This document shows, one piece after another, positions 45,593 to 54,968 of a stretch of DNA of 64,000 nucleotides; the first letter of the stretch is position 1; the number at the start of each line of letters is the position of its first letter. The position numbers and the translations under genes were made by a program. The stretch is from Bacteroidia bacterium (GTDB taxonomy: Bacteria; Bacteroidota; Bacteroidia; B-17B0; Aurantibacillaceae). The stretch lies in NCBI GenBank assembly GCA_016787785.1, contig JAEUTO010000006.1, positions 62,001-126,000 on the forward strand, given 5' to 3'. Under the pieces are notes generated by a model. The model saw only the letters and a program-made list of their open reading frames with translations, made no database searches and was not told the DNA's origin.

Positions 45593-45823
45593 ATGCAAAA
45601 ACACGATCTATTACACGAGTTTCCAGAAATGAAAGAAAAAATTCATGAGCTAAAAACATCAGATTCCCGTTTTCGGAAATTTTTTGACGAGTACCATGAA
45701 GTGGACCATGCTATACATAGTATAGAAACAGGAGCTACACCAACAACCGATGAACATTTGAACGAACTACGTAAAAAGCGAGTGGGTTTAAAGGACTCGA
45801 TCTATGAATTTCTAAAAAAGTAA
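45593..45823 (+). CDS. YdcH/DUF465-like small protein
   Basis: A 76-residue helical protein. ATG 45593 gives MQKHDLLHEFPEMKEKIHEL, the usual start of the DUF465 (YdcH) family; the central YHEVDHAIHSIETGATPTTD and the Lys/Arg-rich RKKRVGLKDSIYEFLKK end also fit. An upstream in-frame ATG at 45542 would overlap paaD and add poly-Lys sequence, so I do not use it. Function unknown. A terminator follows at 45844-45873. Confidence 0.83.
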   Translation: MQKHDLLHEFPEMKEKIHELKTSDSRFRKFFDEYHEVDHAIHSIETGATPTTDEHLNELRKKRVGLKDSIYEFLKK

Positions 45824-45843
45824 TTTTGAGGTAATTATTTTTT

Positions 45844-45873
45844 AGCCATAACCGGGAGGTTATGGCTTTTTTA
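45844..45873 (+). terminator. Strong rho-independent terminator of the paa operon
   Basis: AGCCATAACC and GGTTATGGCT form a perfect 10-base-pair stem with a GGGA loop, followed by six T. It separates the paaABCD-ydcH transcript from hmgA-hpd. Confidence 0.92.
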
Positions 45874-45962
45874 TTTTCGAAAGTTTGACAATAGTCAGTC
45901 ATAGGACTGAGTAATATCATTTTACTAGCGAATAAAAAACGCTTCTTTTACAAAAAAATAAT

Positions 45963-47135
45963 ATGTCAATATACCAAAAACACGGACAAGTTCCTCACAA
46001 GCGCCACATCGTATTTCGCAAGCCAAATGGCGAATTGTATCATGAAGAATTATTTGGAACTGAAGGTTTTTCCAGTACTTCTTCTTTAGTGTATCATTTA
46101 AATCCTCCCACAATGGTTAAGGAGATTGGTAAAGCGCATTGGGCTAAACCCGAGGCAGCCTTAGACGAGAGTTTGAGAGCTTTGAGTTTTATGGGCTATG
46201 ATGTGGAACCTGAAAATGATTATTTAGAAAGTCGTAAAATATTTTTCTTTAACGATGATATGCAAATTGGTATGGCCTGCCCTGCAAAGTCTATGGAGGA
46301 TTATTTTTATAAGAATGCAGATTCAGATGAGATGCTATTCATTCATAAAGGAAGTGGTAGATGTAAAACGATGTACGGTACTGTTGATTTTGAATATGGC
46401 GATTATGTTATCATTCCGAGAGGTGTAGTTTATAAATTAGAGTTTGCCACTGCAGAAAATAAAATTCTATTTGTTGAGTCTCACAGTCCCATCCGCACTC
46501 CAAAGCGTTACCGTAATGAATTTGGGCAGTTGTTAGAGCATTCTCCTTTTTGCGAACGCGATTTTAAATTGCCGCACAGTTTTGAAACGCACCATGAATG
46601 TGGCAATTTTAAAATTATGATCAAAAAACGTGGCATGATCTATCCGTATACATATGAAACTCATCCGTTCGATCTGATAGGTTGGGATGGTTATGTGTAT
46701 CCTTATGCTTTTTCTATTTTTAATTTTGAACCAATTACAGGCAGGATACACATGCCTCCACCAATACATCAACAGTTTGAAGGGCGAAACTTTGTGATAT
46801 GTTCATTCGTACCACGTTTATATGATTATCACCCTGATGCGATCCCTGCACCTTATCATCATAGTAATATTGATGCTGAAGAGATATTGTATTATGTAGA
46901 TGGCGATTTTATGAGCCGCAACAACATTAAAGCCGGCCAGTTTACGTTACATCCTGCCGGTGTTCCTCATGGTCCGCATCCGGGAGCAATTGAACGCAGT
47001 ATTGGTAAAAAAGAAACCAAGGAGCTCGCTGTAATGATCGATCCGTTTAACCCATTAAAAATTACCACAGAGGCACTGAAATATGAAGTAAAGGATTATT
47101 ATAAATCCTGGATGAGTAAACCACAATTAACATAG
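45963..47135 (+). CDS. hmgA: Homogentisate 1,2-dioxygenase
   Basis: Fe(II) ring-cleaving enzyme converting homogentisate to maleylacetoacetate in tyrosine breakdown. A 390-residue cupin protein, shorter than the ~430 residues of Proteobacteria, as is usual in Bacteroidota. Diagnostic parts are IPRGVVYKLEF, the iron region YHHSNIDAEEILYYVDGDF with a His/Glu pair, and GVPHGPHPGAIERSIG. The gene follows the terminator of the paa operon and precedes hpd by 89 bases; the two enzymes act in sequence. Confidence 0.95.
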   Translation: MSIYQKHGQVPHKRHIVFRKPNGELYHEELFGTEGFSSTSSLVYHLNPPTMVKEIGKAHWAKPEAALDESLRALSFMGYDVEPENDYLESRKIFFFNDDMQIGMACPAKSMEDYFYKNADSDEMLFIHKGSGRCKTMYGTVDFEYGDYVIIPRGVVYKLEFATAENKILFVESHSPIRTPKRYRNEFGQLLEHSPFCERDFKLPHSFETHHECGNFKIMIKKRGMIYPYTYETHPFDLIGWDGYVYPYAFSIFNFEPITGRIHMPPPIHQQFEGRNFVICSFVPRLYDYHPDAIPAPYHHSNIDAEEILYYVDGDFMSRNNIKAGQFTLHPAGVPHGPHPGAIERSIGKKETKELAVMIDPFNPLKITTEALKYEVKDYYKSWMSKPQLT

Positions 47136-47224
47136 TAAGTCAGAACACAGATTAAAGAATTCAAAATTTGATCTGAAAAAATAAAGGATAAATCAAAATT
47201 CATAAACCTAAAATCTTAAATAGT

Positions 47225-48382
47225 ATGGCAACAGCAGATTTAACTAAGGTAAAAAACTACGATTACAGTGGAGAAAAAGTTTTTGAAAAAGCTCAGGACT
47301 TTTTACCGATAAATGGCACAGATTATGTAGAATTATATGTAGGCAATGCAAAACAAGCAGCGCATTTTTACAAAACAGCATTTGGGTTTCAGGAATTAGC
47401 TTATGCGGGTTTAGAAACTGGTTCTCGTGACCGTGTATCGTATGTATTGGTACAAGATAAAATTCGCTTAGTGTTAACTTCTCCCTTCGATCCGGAAAGT
47501 GAAATTTCTCATCATATTCGTAAACATGGCGATGGCGTTAAAGTAATTGCATTATGGGTAGATGATGCTCGTAAGTCATACGAAGAAACAACAAAGCGCG
47601 GCGCAAGATCATTTTTAGAACCAACAGTGATCAAAGATGAACATGGCGAAATTGTAAAGTCGGGTATTCACACCTATGGAGAAACTATTCACATGTTTAT
47701 TGAGCGCAAAAATTACAAAGGTGTTTTTATGCCTGGTTTTGAAAAGTGGCAAACAGAATATCAGCCAGGCACTACGGGTTTAAAATACATAGATCACATG
47801 GTGGGTAATGTTGAGTTAGGCGCGATGAACAAGTGGGCTGGCTTTTATGCGGAAGTAATGGGTTTTGCAAACTTAGTTACGTTTGATGATAAAGATATTT
47901 CAACTGAGTATACAGCATTAATGAGTAAAGTTATGACGAATGGAAATGGCCGTATTAAATTTCCGATCAACGAACCTGCTCATGGTAAAAAGAAATCACA
48001 GGTAGAAGAATATTTAGATTTCTATCATGGCCCGGGTTGCCAACATATTGCTGTTGCAACTGATGATATCGTTTTCACAATTTCAGAAATGCGTAAACGT
48101 GGCGTTGAATTTTTATACGTACCCGGAACTTATTATGATACTGTAAAAGATCGCGTAGGAATTATTGAAGAGGATATGGAAGTATTAAAGAAATGGGGTA
48201 TTATGGTGGATAGAGATGAAGATGGATACTTACTACAAATTTTTACAAAACCAGTGGAAGACAGGCCAACGCTATTCTTTGAAATTATTCAGCGTAAAGG
48301 TGCAAAGTCTTTTGGAAAGGGAAACTTCCAGGCTTTATTTGAATCAATTGAGGCCGAGCAGGCAAGAAGAGGTACTCTTTAG
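47225..48382 (+). CDS. hpd: 4-hydroxyphenylpyruvate dioxygenase
   Basis: Converts 4-hydroxyphenylpyruvate to homogentisate, the substrate of HmgA encoded just upstream. A 385-residue vicinal-oxygen-chelate protein. The three Fe(II) ligands are visible: His in KYIDHMVGNVE, His in GPGCQHIAVATDD, and Glu in LFFEIIQRKG. The C-terminal GNFQALFESIEAEQARRG is typical of the full-length enzyme. A decayed 3' copy of this gene is at 50401-50466. The sequence is intact and unlikely to be a pseudogene itself. Confidence 0.97.
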   Translation: MATADLTKVKNYDYSGEKVFEKAQDFLPINGTDYVELYVGNAKQAAHFYKTAFGFQELAYAGLETGSRDRVSYVLVQDKIRLVLTSPFDPESEISHHIRKHGDGVKVIALWVDDARKSYEETTKRGARSFLEPTVIKDEHGEIVKSGIHTYGETIHMFIERKNYKGVFMPGFEKWQTEYQPGTTGLKYIDHMVGNVELGAMNKWAGFYAEVMGFANLVTFDDKDISTEYTALMSKVMTNGNGRIKFPINEPAHGKKKSQVEEYLDFYHGPGCQHIAVATDDIVFTISEMRKRGVEFLYVPGTYYDTVKDRVGIIEEDMEVLKKWGIMVDRDEDGYLLQIFTKPVEDRPTLFFEIIQRKGAKSFGKGNFQALFESIEAEQARRGTL

Positions 48383-48517
48383 CAAACAAAAAATTTATTG
48401 TTATTTTAATTTAACTGGGAAAAAAAAGAAGCTCTGGTTATTTTCGAAAAGTTTAATAACCCAAGGGTTAGATCAATAGCTTAATTGAGCGAAACTGTAA
48501 ACTGATAAAACAATATA

Positions 48518-49033
48518 TTAATAAACCTTATACATCCAGTAATTTGGATTCGAATGATCTTCTGTGATCTTAAAAGATGTATTGGCAATTATTTCCATGC
48601 CGGCCTTTTGGTAAAACGAAAGCGCTGGTTTATTGCCTGTCCATACATATAGCCATAAACCAATTTGTTTATTCTCTTTAGAGAGTTGGATATTAAATTC
48701 AAAAAGTGCGGTACCTAATTTAAGTCCGTGAAATTCTTTTAAGATATATAATCTGTCGAGTTTGGTAACATTCGGACTTTCAATTTTTGGATTAGCTGCA
48801 TTGTAAATAATGTTCGAATAACCGGCAATACGATCGTTATAATAAATAAGATAATAATTATTTTTTTTATCGTTCAGTTCTTTCGTTATGGCTTCTAAAG
48901 AAAAGGCCAGTTCCATATACTGTTTTATGTCTTTATCAGGACCTGAGATGCCATGCGACTCAAGAAAAGAGATCTTGCCCACATCAGATATAAGGTAAAC
49001 ATCATCCAGGTTGGCTTTGGTTATTTTTATCAT
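48518..49033 (-). CDS. GNAT family N-acetyltransferase
   Basis: A 171-residue acetyl-CoA-dependent acetyltransferase. ATG 49033 gives MIKITKANLDDVYLISDVG. Acetyl-CoA-binding motif A is in LDRLYILKEFHGLKLGTALF, and the C-terminal motif B holds NKPALSFYQKAGMEIIANTSF. It points toward hpd on the opposite strand. A pseudogene fragment of a relative occurs at 42785-42900. The substrate is unknown. Confidence 0.88.
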   Translation of the reverse strand: MIKITKANLDDVYLISDVGKISFLESHGISGPDKDIKQYMELAFSLEAITKELNDKKNNYYLIYYNDRIAGYSNIIYNAANPKIESPNVTKLDRLYILKEFHGLKLGTALFEFNIQLSKENKQIGLWLYVWTGNKPALSFYQKAGMEIIANTSFKITEDHSNPNYWMYKVY

Positions 49034-49155
49034 GCGTAATAAAGTTAATAAAATTCTCGGCAAAACAAAAGTCAGAAATATTTTGTGAGGTATTTTAAGG
49101 TTTGCTCAGTATCTTTTGTTATTTTGTGCATTATATTGCTTGAGAATTTTAGAAT

Positions 49156-50370
49156 ATGGTTAAAACTATTACTTTCTTTTTATTTAGCACTTTACTTTTT
49201 ATTTCAAAATTGGCAACCGCCCAATTAAGTATCGATACAACTTTATCTCCCGAAGACATGGTTAAAACTATTTTTGCCGATAACGCAGCGGGATCTAAAA
49301 TTGAGAACGTAAAATATAAAGGCTATAAAAGATCACTGGGCATTTTTAATTGCTCTATGGTGCACAACAAAGTTATTTCAAAAGGACTTATTCTATCTAC
49401 CGGAAATGTATTTCATGCTATTGGCCCTAACGATACACCGGACAGAAGTTCTAAAACGCAGAATAATACAGATGCTTCGCTAAGCTCAATTGCAAAAGGA
49501 CCGGCGTACGACGCAGCTATTTTAGAGTTTGATTTTATACCGGCAGACGACAGTATTGCCTTTAATTATTTTTTTGCATCAGAAGAATATCCCGAGTATG
49601 TAAGTAAAAATGTTAACGATATTTTCGGCTTTTTTCTGAGTAGCGAAGATCCACCGGGAAAAAGAAATCTAGCTTTATTAGAACGGCACATACCAATAAC
49701 GGTTGATAACATTAATTCAATAGCAAATAAAAAATATTTTATCCGGAATTATGCCTGGGATCCAGAAAATCCGCAAAAATTTGAGAACAATAAAGCAGGA
49801 GGAGAGATGGCCTCTACTTTTCAGTTTGATGGTTTTACAGTTGTGTTGCATGCAGGTGCAAAAGTAGTGCCCGGAAAAAAGTATCACATTAAAATTGCCA
49901 TTGCCGATGTGGGCGACAGATTGTATGACTCGGCGATTTTTTTAGAAGCAGGATCGTTTAAAATAATGTCGTCAAAACTCATTTCGTTTGAGCAATGGGC
50001 AAAAAAAGAATTTGGAGATAAGATCATGAACGATCTTGGTAATACAGTATCTATCAACCTTAGTATAAATTTTGAAACGGCTTCTTATAAAATTGAAGGC
50101 GCAGAATCTTTCGCGCAATTAAATAAAGTGCTTAATCTTTTAAGCAAAGATCCTAAGATAAAAGTAGAGATAAATGGGCATACTGATAACAATGGTGTAA
50201 AAGAAGATAACAAGGTTTTGTCGTTGAACCGAGCAAAAACAGTAACCGATTATTTAATATCAAAAGGAATTAAAGCAAATCGCATTACTTACAATGGTTA
50301 TGGCGATTCAAAACCTATCAGCGATAATAAAGCCTTTAACAGGAGGGTGGAGTTTGTGTTTGTGAAATAA
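49156..50370 (+). CDS. Choice-of-anchor L / OmpA fusion protein
   Basis: A 404-residue exported protein. Signal peptide (VKTITFFLFSTLLFISKLATA), then a choice-of-anchor L domain at residues ~30-275: IFNCSMVHNKVISKGLILSTGN, AILEFDFIPADDSIAFNYFFASEEYPEY and GFTVVLHAGAKV. It ends in an OmpA C-terminal peptidoglycan-binding domain (~300-404): LSINFETASYKI, EINGHTDNNGV, LSLNRAKTV and ITYNGYGDSKP with the typical Asp/Arg. The combination suggests a surface protein held to the cell wall. The usual sorting domain of T9SS cargo is not present. Confidence 0.88.
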   Translation: MVKTITFFLFSTLLFISKLATAQLSIDTTLSPEDMVKTIFADNAAGSKIENVKYKGYKRSLGIFNCSMVHNKVISKGLILSTGNVFHAIGPNDTPDRSSKTQNNTDASLSSIAKGPAYDAAILEFDFIPADDSIAFNYFFASEEYPEYVSKNVNDIFGFFLSSEDPPGKRNLALLERHIPITVDNINSIANKKYFIRNYAWDPENPQKFENNKAGGEMASTFQFDGFTVVLHAGAKVVPGKKYHIKIAIADVGDRLYDSAIFLEAGSFKIMSSKLISFEQWAKKEFGDKIMNDLGNTVSINLSINFETASYKIEGAESFAQLNKVLNLLSKDPKIKVEINGHTDNNGVKEDNKVLSLNRAKTVTDYLISKGIKANRITYNGYGDSKPISDNKAFNRRVEFVFVK

Positions 50371-50400
50371 TTTATGCAGGGATTGTAAATCCGCATGAAT

Positions 50401-50466
50401 GGGTGTACAGAAATGAGAATGGATAATTACTTAGATTTTTCAAAACCATTAGAAGACAGGCCGTCT
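50401..50466 (+). pseudogene. Decayed 3' fragment of an hpd gene
   Basis: The sequence aligns to hpd near 48206-48271 with about 75% identity: it reads VYRNENG, stop, LL, then after a two-base loss FSKPLEDRPS, against MVDRDEDGYLLQIFTKPVEDRPT. The rest of the copy is lost. It lies 30 bases after the OmpA-fusion gene, in the same orientation as hpd. Confidence 0.75.
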
Positions 50467-50547
50467 GGAAGAGCTTTTAACGCATTATAACTAACAAATT
50501 AGAGAAGATATATTCATTCATAACATTATTCTGAAAAATGATAAGCG

Positions 50548-51255
50548 TTATTTTAGCAAGTTTAAATACTGTTTTAATAAATTTTTATTAGCATGTTCAG
50601 ATAATAAAAATTCTTTTTCATTTACAATAACAGCTTTACTGCTTAATGAATTTATGCCGGATATATTAACTATTACAGACCTATTAATTCTAAAAAAAAG
50701 TTCGGAAGGCAATTGGGACTCGAAGTACTTTAAATTTTTTGTAATTACAAATTCGGGTTTGTTTTTAAAAAAGAAAGTAGAGTAGTTGTCAGACGCTTCA
50801 ATATATATGATTTCTTCATAAAATAGTTTAATCCATGCACCTTTATCTTTTACATACAGATAGGTTTTTGTTACTGAATTTGCTTCTTTTAAAGAAATGT
50901 GTTTTTCAATAGCTATATCAATTGCAATATCTACATCAATGTTTTTAAAAGGTTTGGTAAGAAAACCATAAGGTTTGAGTATTTTGATTTTTTCAATGGT
51001 ACGGTCATCAAAATTAGATGAGATAAATATAAACGGTATATGGTAGTTTTCATTAAGATGTTGCGCCAGATCTAACCCGCTTAATTTTCCATTTACTTTA
51101 ATATCAAGCAAAACTAAGTCAACACCCAGTGTTAAGGCTTTCTTAGCATCAATAACGTTATCGCATAAAAAAACCAGTTCATATTCTTTATCAGCTATAA
51201 CTGAAGATAGATGTTCGGCGATAAGCGCCTCGTCTTCTAAAATTCCAATTCGCAT
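50548..51255 (-). CDS. LytTR-family response regulator
   Basis: A 235-residue two-component regulator. ATG 51255 gives MRIGILEDEALIAEHL; a TTG start five codons upstream would overlap the kinase stop. Receiver phosphoacceptor: Asp51 in DLVLLDIKVNGKLSG; the Lys in FLTKPF completes the acidic pocket. The C-terminal LytTR DNA-binding domain has EEIIYIEASDNYSTFFF, RINRSVIVNISGI and LSEHANKNLL. It lies 4 bases after the histidine kinase gene, an obvious pair. LytTR sites are usually found upstream of the regulator's targets; none could be identified by eye. Confidence 0.93.
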   Translation of the reverse strand: MRIGILEDEALIAEHLSSVIADKEYELVFLCDNVIDAKKALTLGVDLVLLDIKVNGKLSGLDLAQHLNENYHIPFIFISSNFDDRTIEKIKILKPYGFLTKPFKNIDVDIAIDIAIEKHISLKEANSVTKTYLYVKDKGAWIKLFYEEIIYIEASDNYSTFFFKNKPEFVITKNLKYFESQLPSELFFRINRSVIVNISGINSLSSKAVIVNEKEFLLSEHANKNLLKQYLNLLK

Positions 51256-51259
51256 ACGT

Positions 51260-53017
51260 TTATCGTTCAAAACTTAATATATAACCTAGGCCATTCTTAT
51301 TTATAGTAGTCAGCTGGGCGTTTAGCTGTTTACTAAGAGATGTTATCACCTTGATACCTAAAGATTTTTTTGATAATTCATCCATGTTTTCCGTTAAACC
51401 TTTCCCATTGTCGTTTAATTCTAAAACTAAATGTGTACCTTTTTGTTTTAAACTTATAGTTAATGTAGGATTATTTGTGTCTATAAAAGCGTGCTTAATA
51501 GAATTGGTTACTATTTCATTTACAATTAACCCAATAATAATACTTTTATCTACATTAACTTCAAAAGAGTCTAATTCATAATTTATTTTGAATGGTTTAT
51601 TGGTAAAAGTTCTACGAAGGTCATTACAAAGTTCAATAATATATTGATCCAGCTGAATAGAAATTACGTTGCCGCGAGAATACAATTTGCTGTGCAAAGT
51701 GGCTATAGACGAAACTCTATTTTGGCTATCGGTAAGGGCGAGTTTTGTTTTTTCATCATTGGTACTTCTTATCTGTAATTCGAACAAACTGCCTAAAAGC
51801 TGTAAGTTGTTTTTTACGCGATGATGAATTTCGTGCATTAAAAATTCCTTTTCTTTAATTAACACCTCTAGTTTTGAGTTGTATTGCTTTAATTTATAAA
51901 ATAATAAAATTAAGATTGATATGATTAAACCAGAGGCAATAAGAATAACAAATAAAACCTGACGTTGGCGGTCTTTTTCGGTAAGCTCTATTTCGCCTTC
52001 CAATATTTTTTTATCTTTTAAATTACTTTGATATTTTTCTTGTAAGTCAACAATTTGCTGATGTTTCTCTAATGAGTTGATCGAATCATTTAAGTTTTTA
52101 TGCAACTTGTAATAATTTAAAGCGTTTTTAAAATCGCCTAATAAAGTGTAGCAATCTGATATACCCTGATAGCAAAAATCAATTAGATAATCGGATTTAC
52201 TAAGTTTAGCCAATTCTAATGCTTGGAAATTAAAATCTAATGATGCTTTGTAATTCTTATTGGCAATTTCAACATCCGCTAAGTTTAAGATCGTTCGGCA
52301 TTGGCCGTCAATGTCCTCGTATTGCTTAAAAATGAATAATGCCTTTGAAAAGTTAAGAGTGGCCAGCGAATTTTGGTTAAGCGAGAGCAAACTTCTTCCC
52401 GTATTAAGATAATTATCAGCTACCCTTAGAGAATCCCGCACCCGTATAAAAATTGGTAGTGCTTTTTGATAATAAATCAAGGCGCTATCGTGTTGCTGAA
52501 GTTCAGCTTTTAAATAACCAAAATTAGCGTACGTTCTTGCTAATTGTATTGTGTCCGAACGTTTCAAGCCAATATTAATTGCTTTTAAAAAATAATATTC
52601 TGCTTCTTTGTATTTTCCTAATTCCAGAAAAGTGGTACCCAAATTATTGGTAGCGGAGGCTGATCGAATTAAGCTTCCTGTCGACTCCGCCTCCGTAAGC
52701 ACTTCCATAAATGACGCAACAGAAGCTTTAAAATTACCTTTTACCTTGTAACTATAGCCTAAAATAGATTTAAACTGAAGTTTAAAGTCGGTATGTTTTA
52801 GTTTTTCGCTCTCAGTGATGCCAAATTTGGCCAATAAAATAGCTTCATCACAATTTGTAGCCATTACTTCCTGAGCAACAATGCTCATTTTTTTAAGTCG
52901 AAGTGTATCTGGTTTTATTGAATTTAAATGCTCAATAACAGAATCAAAATATCGACTTTGTGATACTCCGGTAGCAAAAAGATTAAGAATAAATACAATG
53001 GATAAAAAAACTCTCAT
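51260..53017 (-). CDS. TPR-containing sensor histidine kinase (HisKA_2)
   Basis: A 585-residue kinase. A signal sequence is followed by about seven TPR units (residues ~60-300, e.g. ATNNLGTTFLELGKYKEAEYYF), a membrane helix (~345-365) and the cytoplasmic kinase. The phosphoacceptor region is HEIHHRVKNNLQLLGSLF, diagnostic of HisKA_2; the ATP-binding N-box is GLIVNEIVTNSIKHAF, and the G-box is ELNDNGKGLTE. I used ATG 53017 (MRVFLSIVFIL), a TTG four codons upstream being weaker. The response regulator is next, so it is a two-gene signalling operon; the ligand is unknown. Confidence 0.93.
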   Translation of the reverse strand: MRVFLSIVFILNLFATGVSQSRYFDSVIEHLNSIKPDTLRLKKMSIVAQEVMATNCDEAILLAKFGITESEKLKHTDFKLQFKSILGYSYKVKGNFKASVASFMEVLTEAESTGSLIRSASATNNLGTTFLELGKYKEAEYYFLKAINIGLKRSDTIQLARTYANFGYLKAELQQHDSALIYYQKALPIFIRVRDSLRVADNYLNTGRSLLSLNQNSLATLNFSKALFIFKQYEDIDGQCRTILNLADVEIANKNYKASLDFNFQALELAKLSKSDYLIDFCYQGISDCYTLLGDFKNALNYYKLHKNLNDSINSLEKHQQIVDLQEKYQSNLKDKKILEGEIELTEKDRQRQVLFVILIASGLIISILILLFYKLKQYNSKLEVLIKEKEFLMHEIHHRVKNNLQLLGSLFELQIRSTNDEKTKLALTDSQNRVSSIATLHSKLYSRGNVISIQLDQYIIELCNDLRRTFTNKPFKINYELDSFEVNVDKSIIIGLIVNEIVTNSIKHAFIDTNNPTLTISLKQKGTHLVLELNDNGKGLTENMDELSKKSLGIKVITSLSKQLNAQLTTINKNGLGYILSFER

Positions 53018-53151
53018 AGTTCTAATCAAAAATAATTAATAGTTCTAACATCCCATAGTTTCACCCAAAAAAAAGCAGGCTTTACCCAAAAAAGAATTTT
53101 TAATGGCAGTGAAGCTTTAATTTTAATCATCAATCTATAAATACTAAAATT

Positions 53152-54570
53152 ATGAAAAAAGTTATTTTGGCCATTTTCCTTGTTTTGTTCGTTAACCATT
53201 ACACAAAAGCGCAATCAAAAATACCCCCTCCGAGTTATGCCGATGCTTTAAAAAATCTAAAAGCCAGTACTTCGACTTGGGAAGAATTAAAAAAGATGTA
53301 TGGAGTTATGTCACAAGCTGACGTAAAAATAACAGAATATAATGGACAAAATTACACCTATGTGTATAGTACTTATGCCAAGCCCTATGAATACAAATTT
53401 CCACCCGATCTTGTATCTGCCAATTTTATCATCACCACAAAAAAAAATACCGATGGTAGTTATTACGAAATACCCGTTAGTTCTGTATACAGAAGAAGTA
53501 AATATGAATACGATGCCACCTGGGGAGGTAATGTAATTAGCTATACCGGCGCATATACTTATTACTGGTGCGAAATAGGAGCTCCGGTTGCAATAGGAAA
53601 AAAAATGTTGTCATTAGAAGATCGATCAAAAATGTTTTTTAATGCCATACAGGTAGTATACGAAAAAGAAAAAGACCCAAACAATACCGACTATGGGAAA
53701 TGTGTGGTAGGAACTAATTTAATGAATATTGTACAATTTAAAGAATTTAGTGAATATGATGCCGAAGAATTAAGAGTAAAAACTATCAACGCCTTTGAAG
53801 AAAAATGGCAATTTAATTGTATTGCTATTGAAGCAGAATTTAATGAGGATAAAAGCAAAATACTTAATCTTACTGAATGTAAATTTCTTATTACGGCCAA
53901 TGCAAAAATGGTAAATGGCAAATGGCAAATAATTGGTAATAGCGAAAACGAAAGACCCTTTTACTTTGAAAAGAAAGAAGAAGTAAAAGAAATTTATAAG
54001 TCTGATGGCTATACCAAAATTCCGTACGATACCCTCTACGCTACTTTATCTGAATTATCGGTATATACACTTAGCAAAAAAGCCACCGCCATACCTACAC
54101 CAATTGCCAGCGAAACTGAAATTAATGAAAAAGTGATAAAACCACTGACAGCTATTTTAAATTCAAAATCAACCAACCAGGATGAGTTGTCTAAAAAACT
54201 ATTGCCTTTATTTGAGGCAACTAAAGCTTCTGAATACAGCGGCAACATGGCCAAACAAATTGCAAATTGGAACGCGCTAGGTATAGCCATTGAAGATGTG
54301 AAAATTGAATTAAGAAGAGGAAAAGATGATGTTGATAAAAGCGCCGCCAATTTCAGAGAACAATTTGCCAATAAGCCAATCTACATCAGCGTTTTTCTGA
54401 GACTGAATGCTTCTAACAGCAAAAAAGGGAAGGACTATAATGGTAAAATGTACCAGCTGGTTAATAACGATATGGCGCCCGAAGATTATTTGGGTGGTTA
54501 TGCCAAAATAGGATTTGACTCTGAAAAAGGAAAGTGGTATTTATATGGAAACTTGAATGAACTAAAATAG
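53152..54570 (+). CDS. Secreted protein of unknown function
   Basis: A 472-residue protein with a clear signal peptide (KKVILAIFLVLFVNHYTKAQ) and no known domain that I can recognise. The middle is rich in Tyr and Lys (YYWCEIGAPVAIG at ~140). It has two cysteines near 183 and 222 that could pair and no lipobox. The two-component pair is divergent upstream, 134 bases away; the BamE-like lipoprotein gene follows after 46 bases, so an envelope role regulated by that pair is possible, but nothing in the sequence proves it. Confidence 0.6.
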   Translation: MKKVILAIFLVLFVNHYTKAQSKIPPPSYADALKNLKASTSTWEELKKMYGVMSQADVKITEYNGQNYTYVYSTYAKPYEYKFPPDLVSANFIITTKKNTDGSYYEIPVSSVYRRSKYEYDATWGGNVISYTGAYTYYWCEIGAPVAIGKKMLSLEDRSKMFFNAIQVVYEKEKDPNNTDYGKCVVGTNLMNIVQFKEFSEYDAEELRVKTINAFEEKWQFNCIAIEAEFNEDKSKILNLTECKFLITANAKMVNGKWQIIGNSENERPFYFEKKEEVKEIYKSDGYTKIPYDTLYATLSELSVYTLSKKATAIPTPIASETEINEKVIKPLTAILNSKSTNQDELSKKLLPLFEATKASEYSGNMAKQIANWNALGIAIEDVKIELRRGKDDVDKSAANFREQFANKPIYISVFLRLNASNSKKGKDYNGKMYQLVNNDMAPEDYLGGYAKIGFDSEKGKWYLYGNLNELK

Positions 54571-54616
54571 CTATCAATTTTTAAAACAAATTATTAGTTA
54601 CATTGAAGAAAAAATA

Positions 54617-54886
54617 ATGATGAAAGCATTATTGATCATTGGCTTATCTATACTCTTAGCATTTTGTAATTCAAAATCAACTCGCGATCAATTACAAAGC
54701 ATTAAATTAGGAATGCCAAAATCAAAAGTAATTGAGTTAATCGGCTATCCTAATATAATAAAAGACTTAAGGGAAGAAGATATAAGTGGGAAAGATATGG
54801 AAATTGCTATTTATGATAAACTTGCTACTATTGTTTATGATCACAACTTAGTGGTTGAGATCGTTATTAAAAAAAGTAATACGTAA
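54617..54886 (+). CDS. Small BamE/SmpA-like lipoprotein
   Basis: An 89-residue protein with a lipobox-type end of the signal (LLAFC, Cys17). The mature domain has LQSIKLGMPKSKVIELIGYP, the pattern of BamE/SmpA-OmlA domains, and IVYDHNLVVEIVI as the last strand. BamE helps the outer-membrane assembly complex, but such domains occur in many small lipoproteins, so the function is open. ATG at 54617 or 54620 gives nearly the same protein. Confidence 0.7.
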   Translation: MMKALLIIGLSILLAFCNSKSTRDQLQSIKLGMPKSKVIELIGYPNIIKDLREEDISGKDMEIAIYDKLATIVYDHNLVVEIVIKKSNT

Positions 54887-54968
54887 ATTTCTTTGATCCA
54901 TGAATCTGGACGAAGATAAAATTGATTTTTGCAAATTCAGATATAAGAAAACACTATCACTCTTTTGC

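Noticed and set aside
48415-48470. Possible second GNAT-like remnant just after hpd
   Set aside because: Only a handful of bases resemble the GNAT 3' end (AAGCTCTGGTTATT); reading it gives no convincing protein match.
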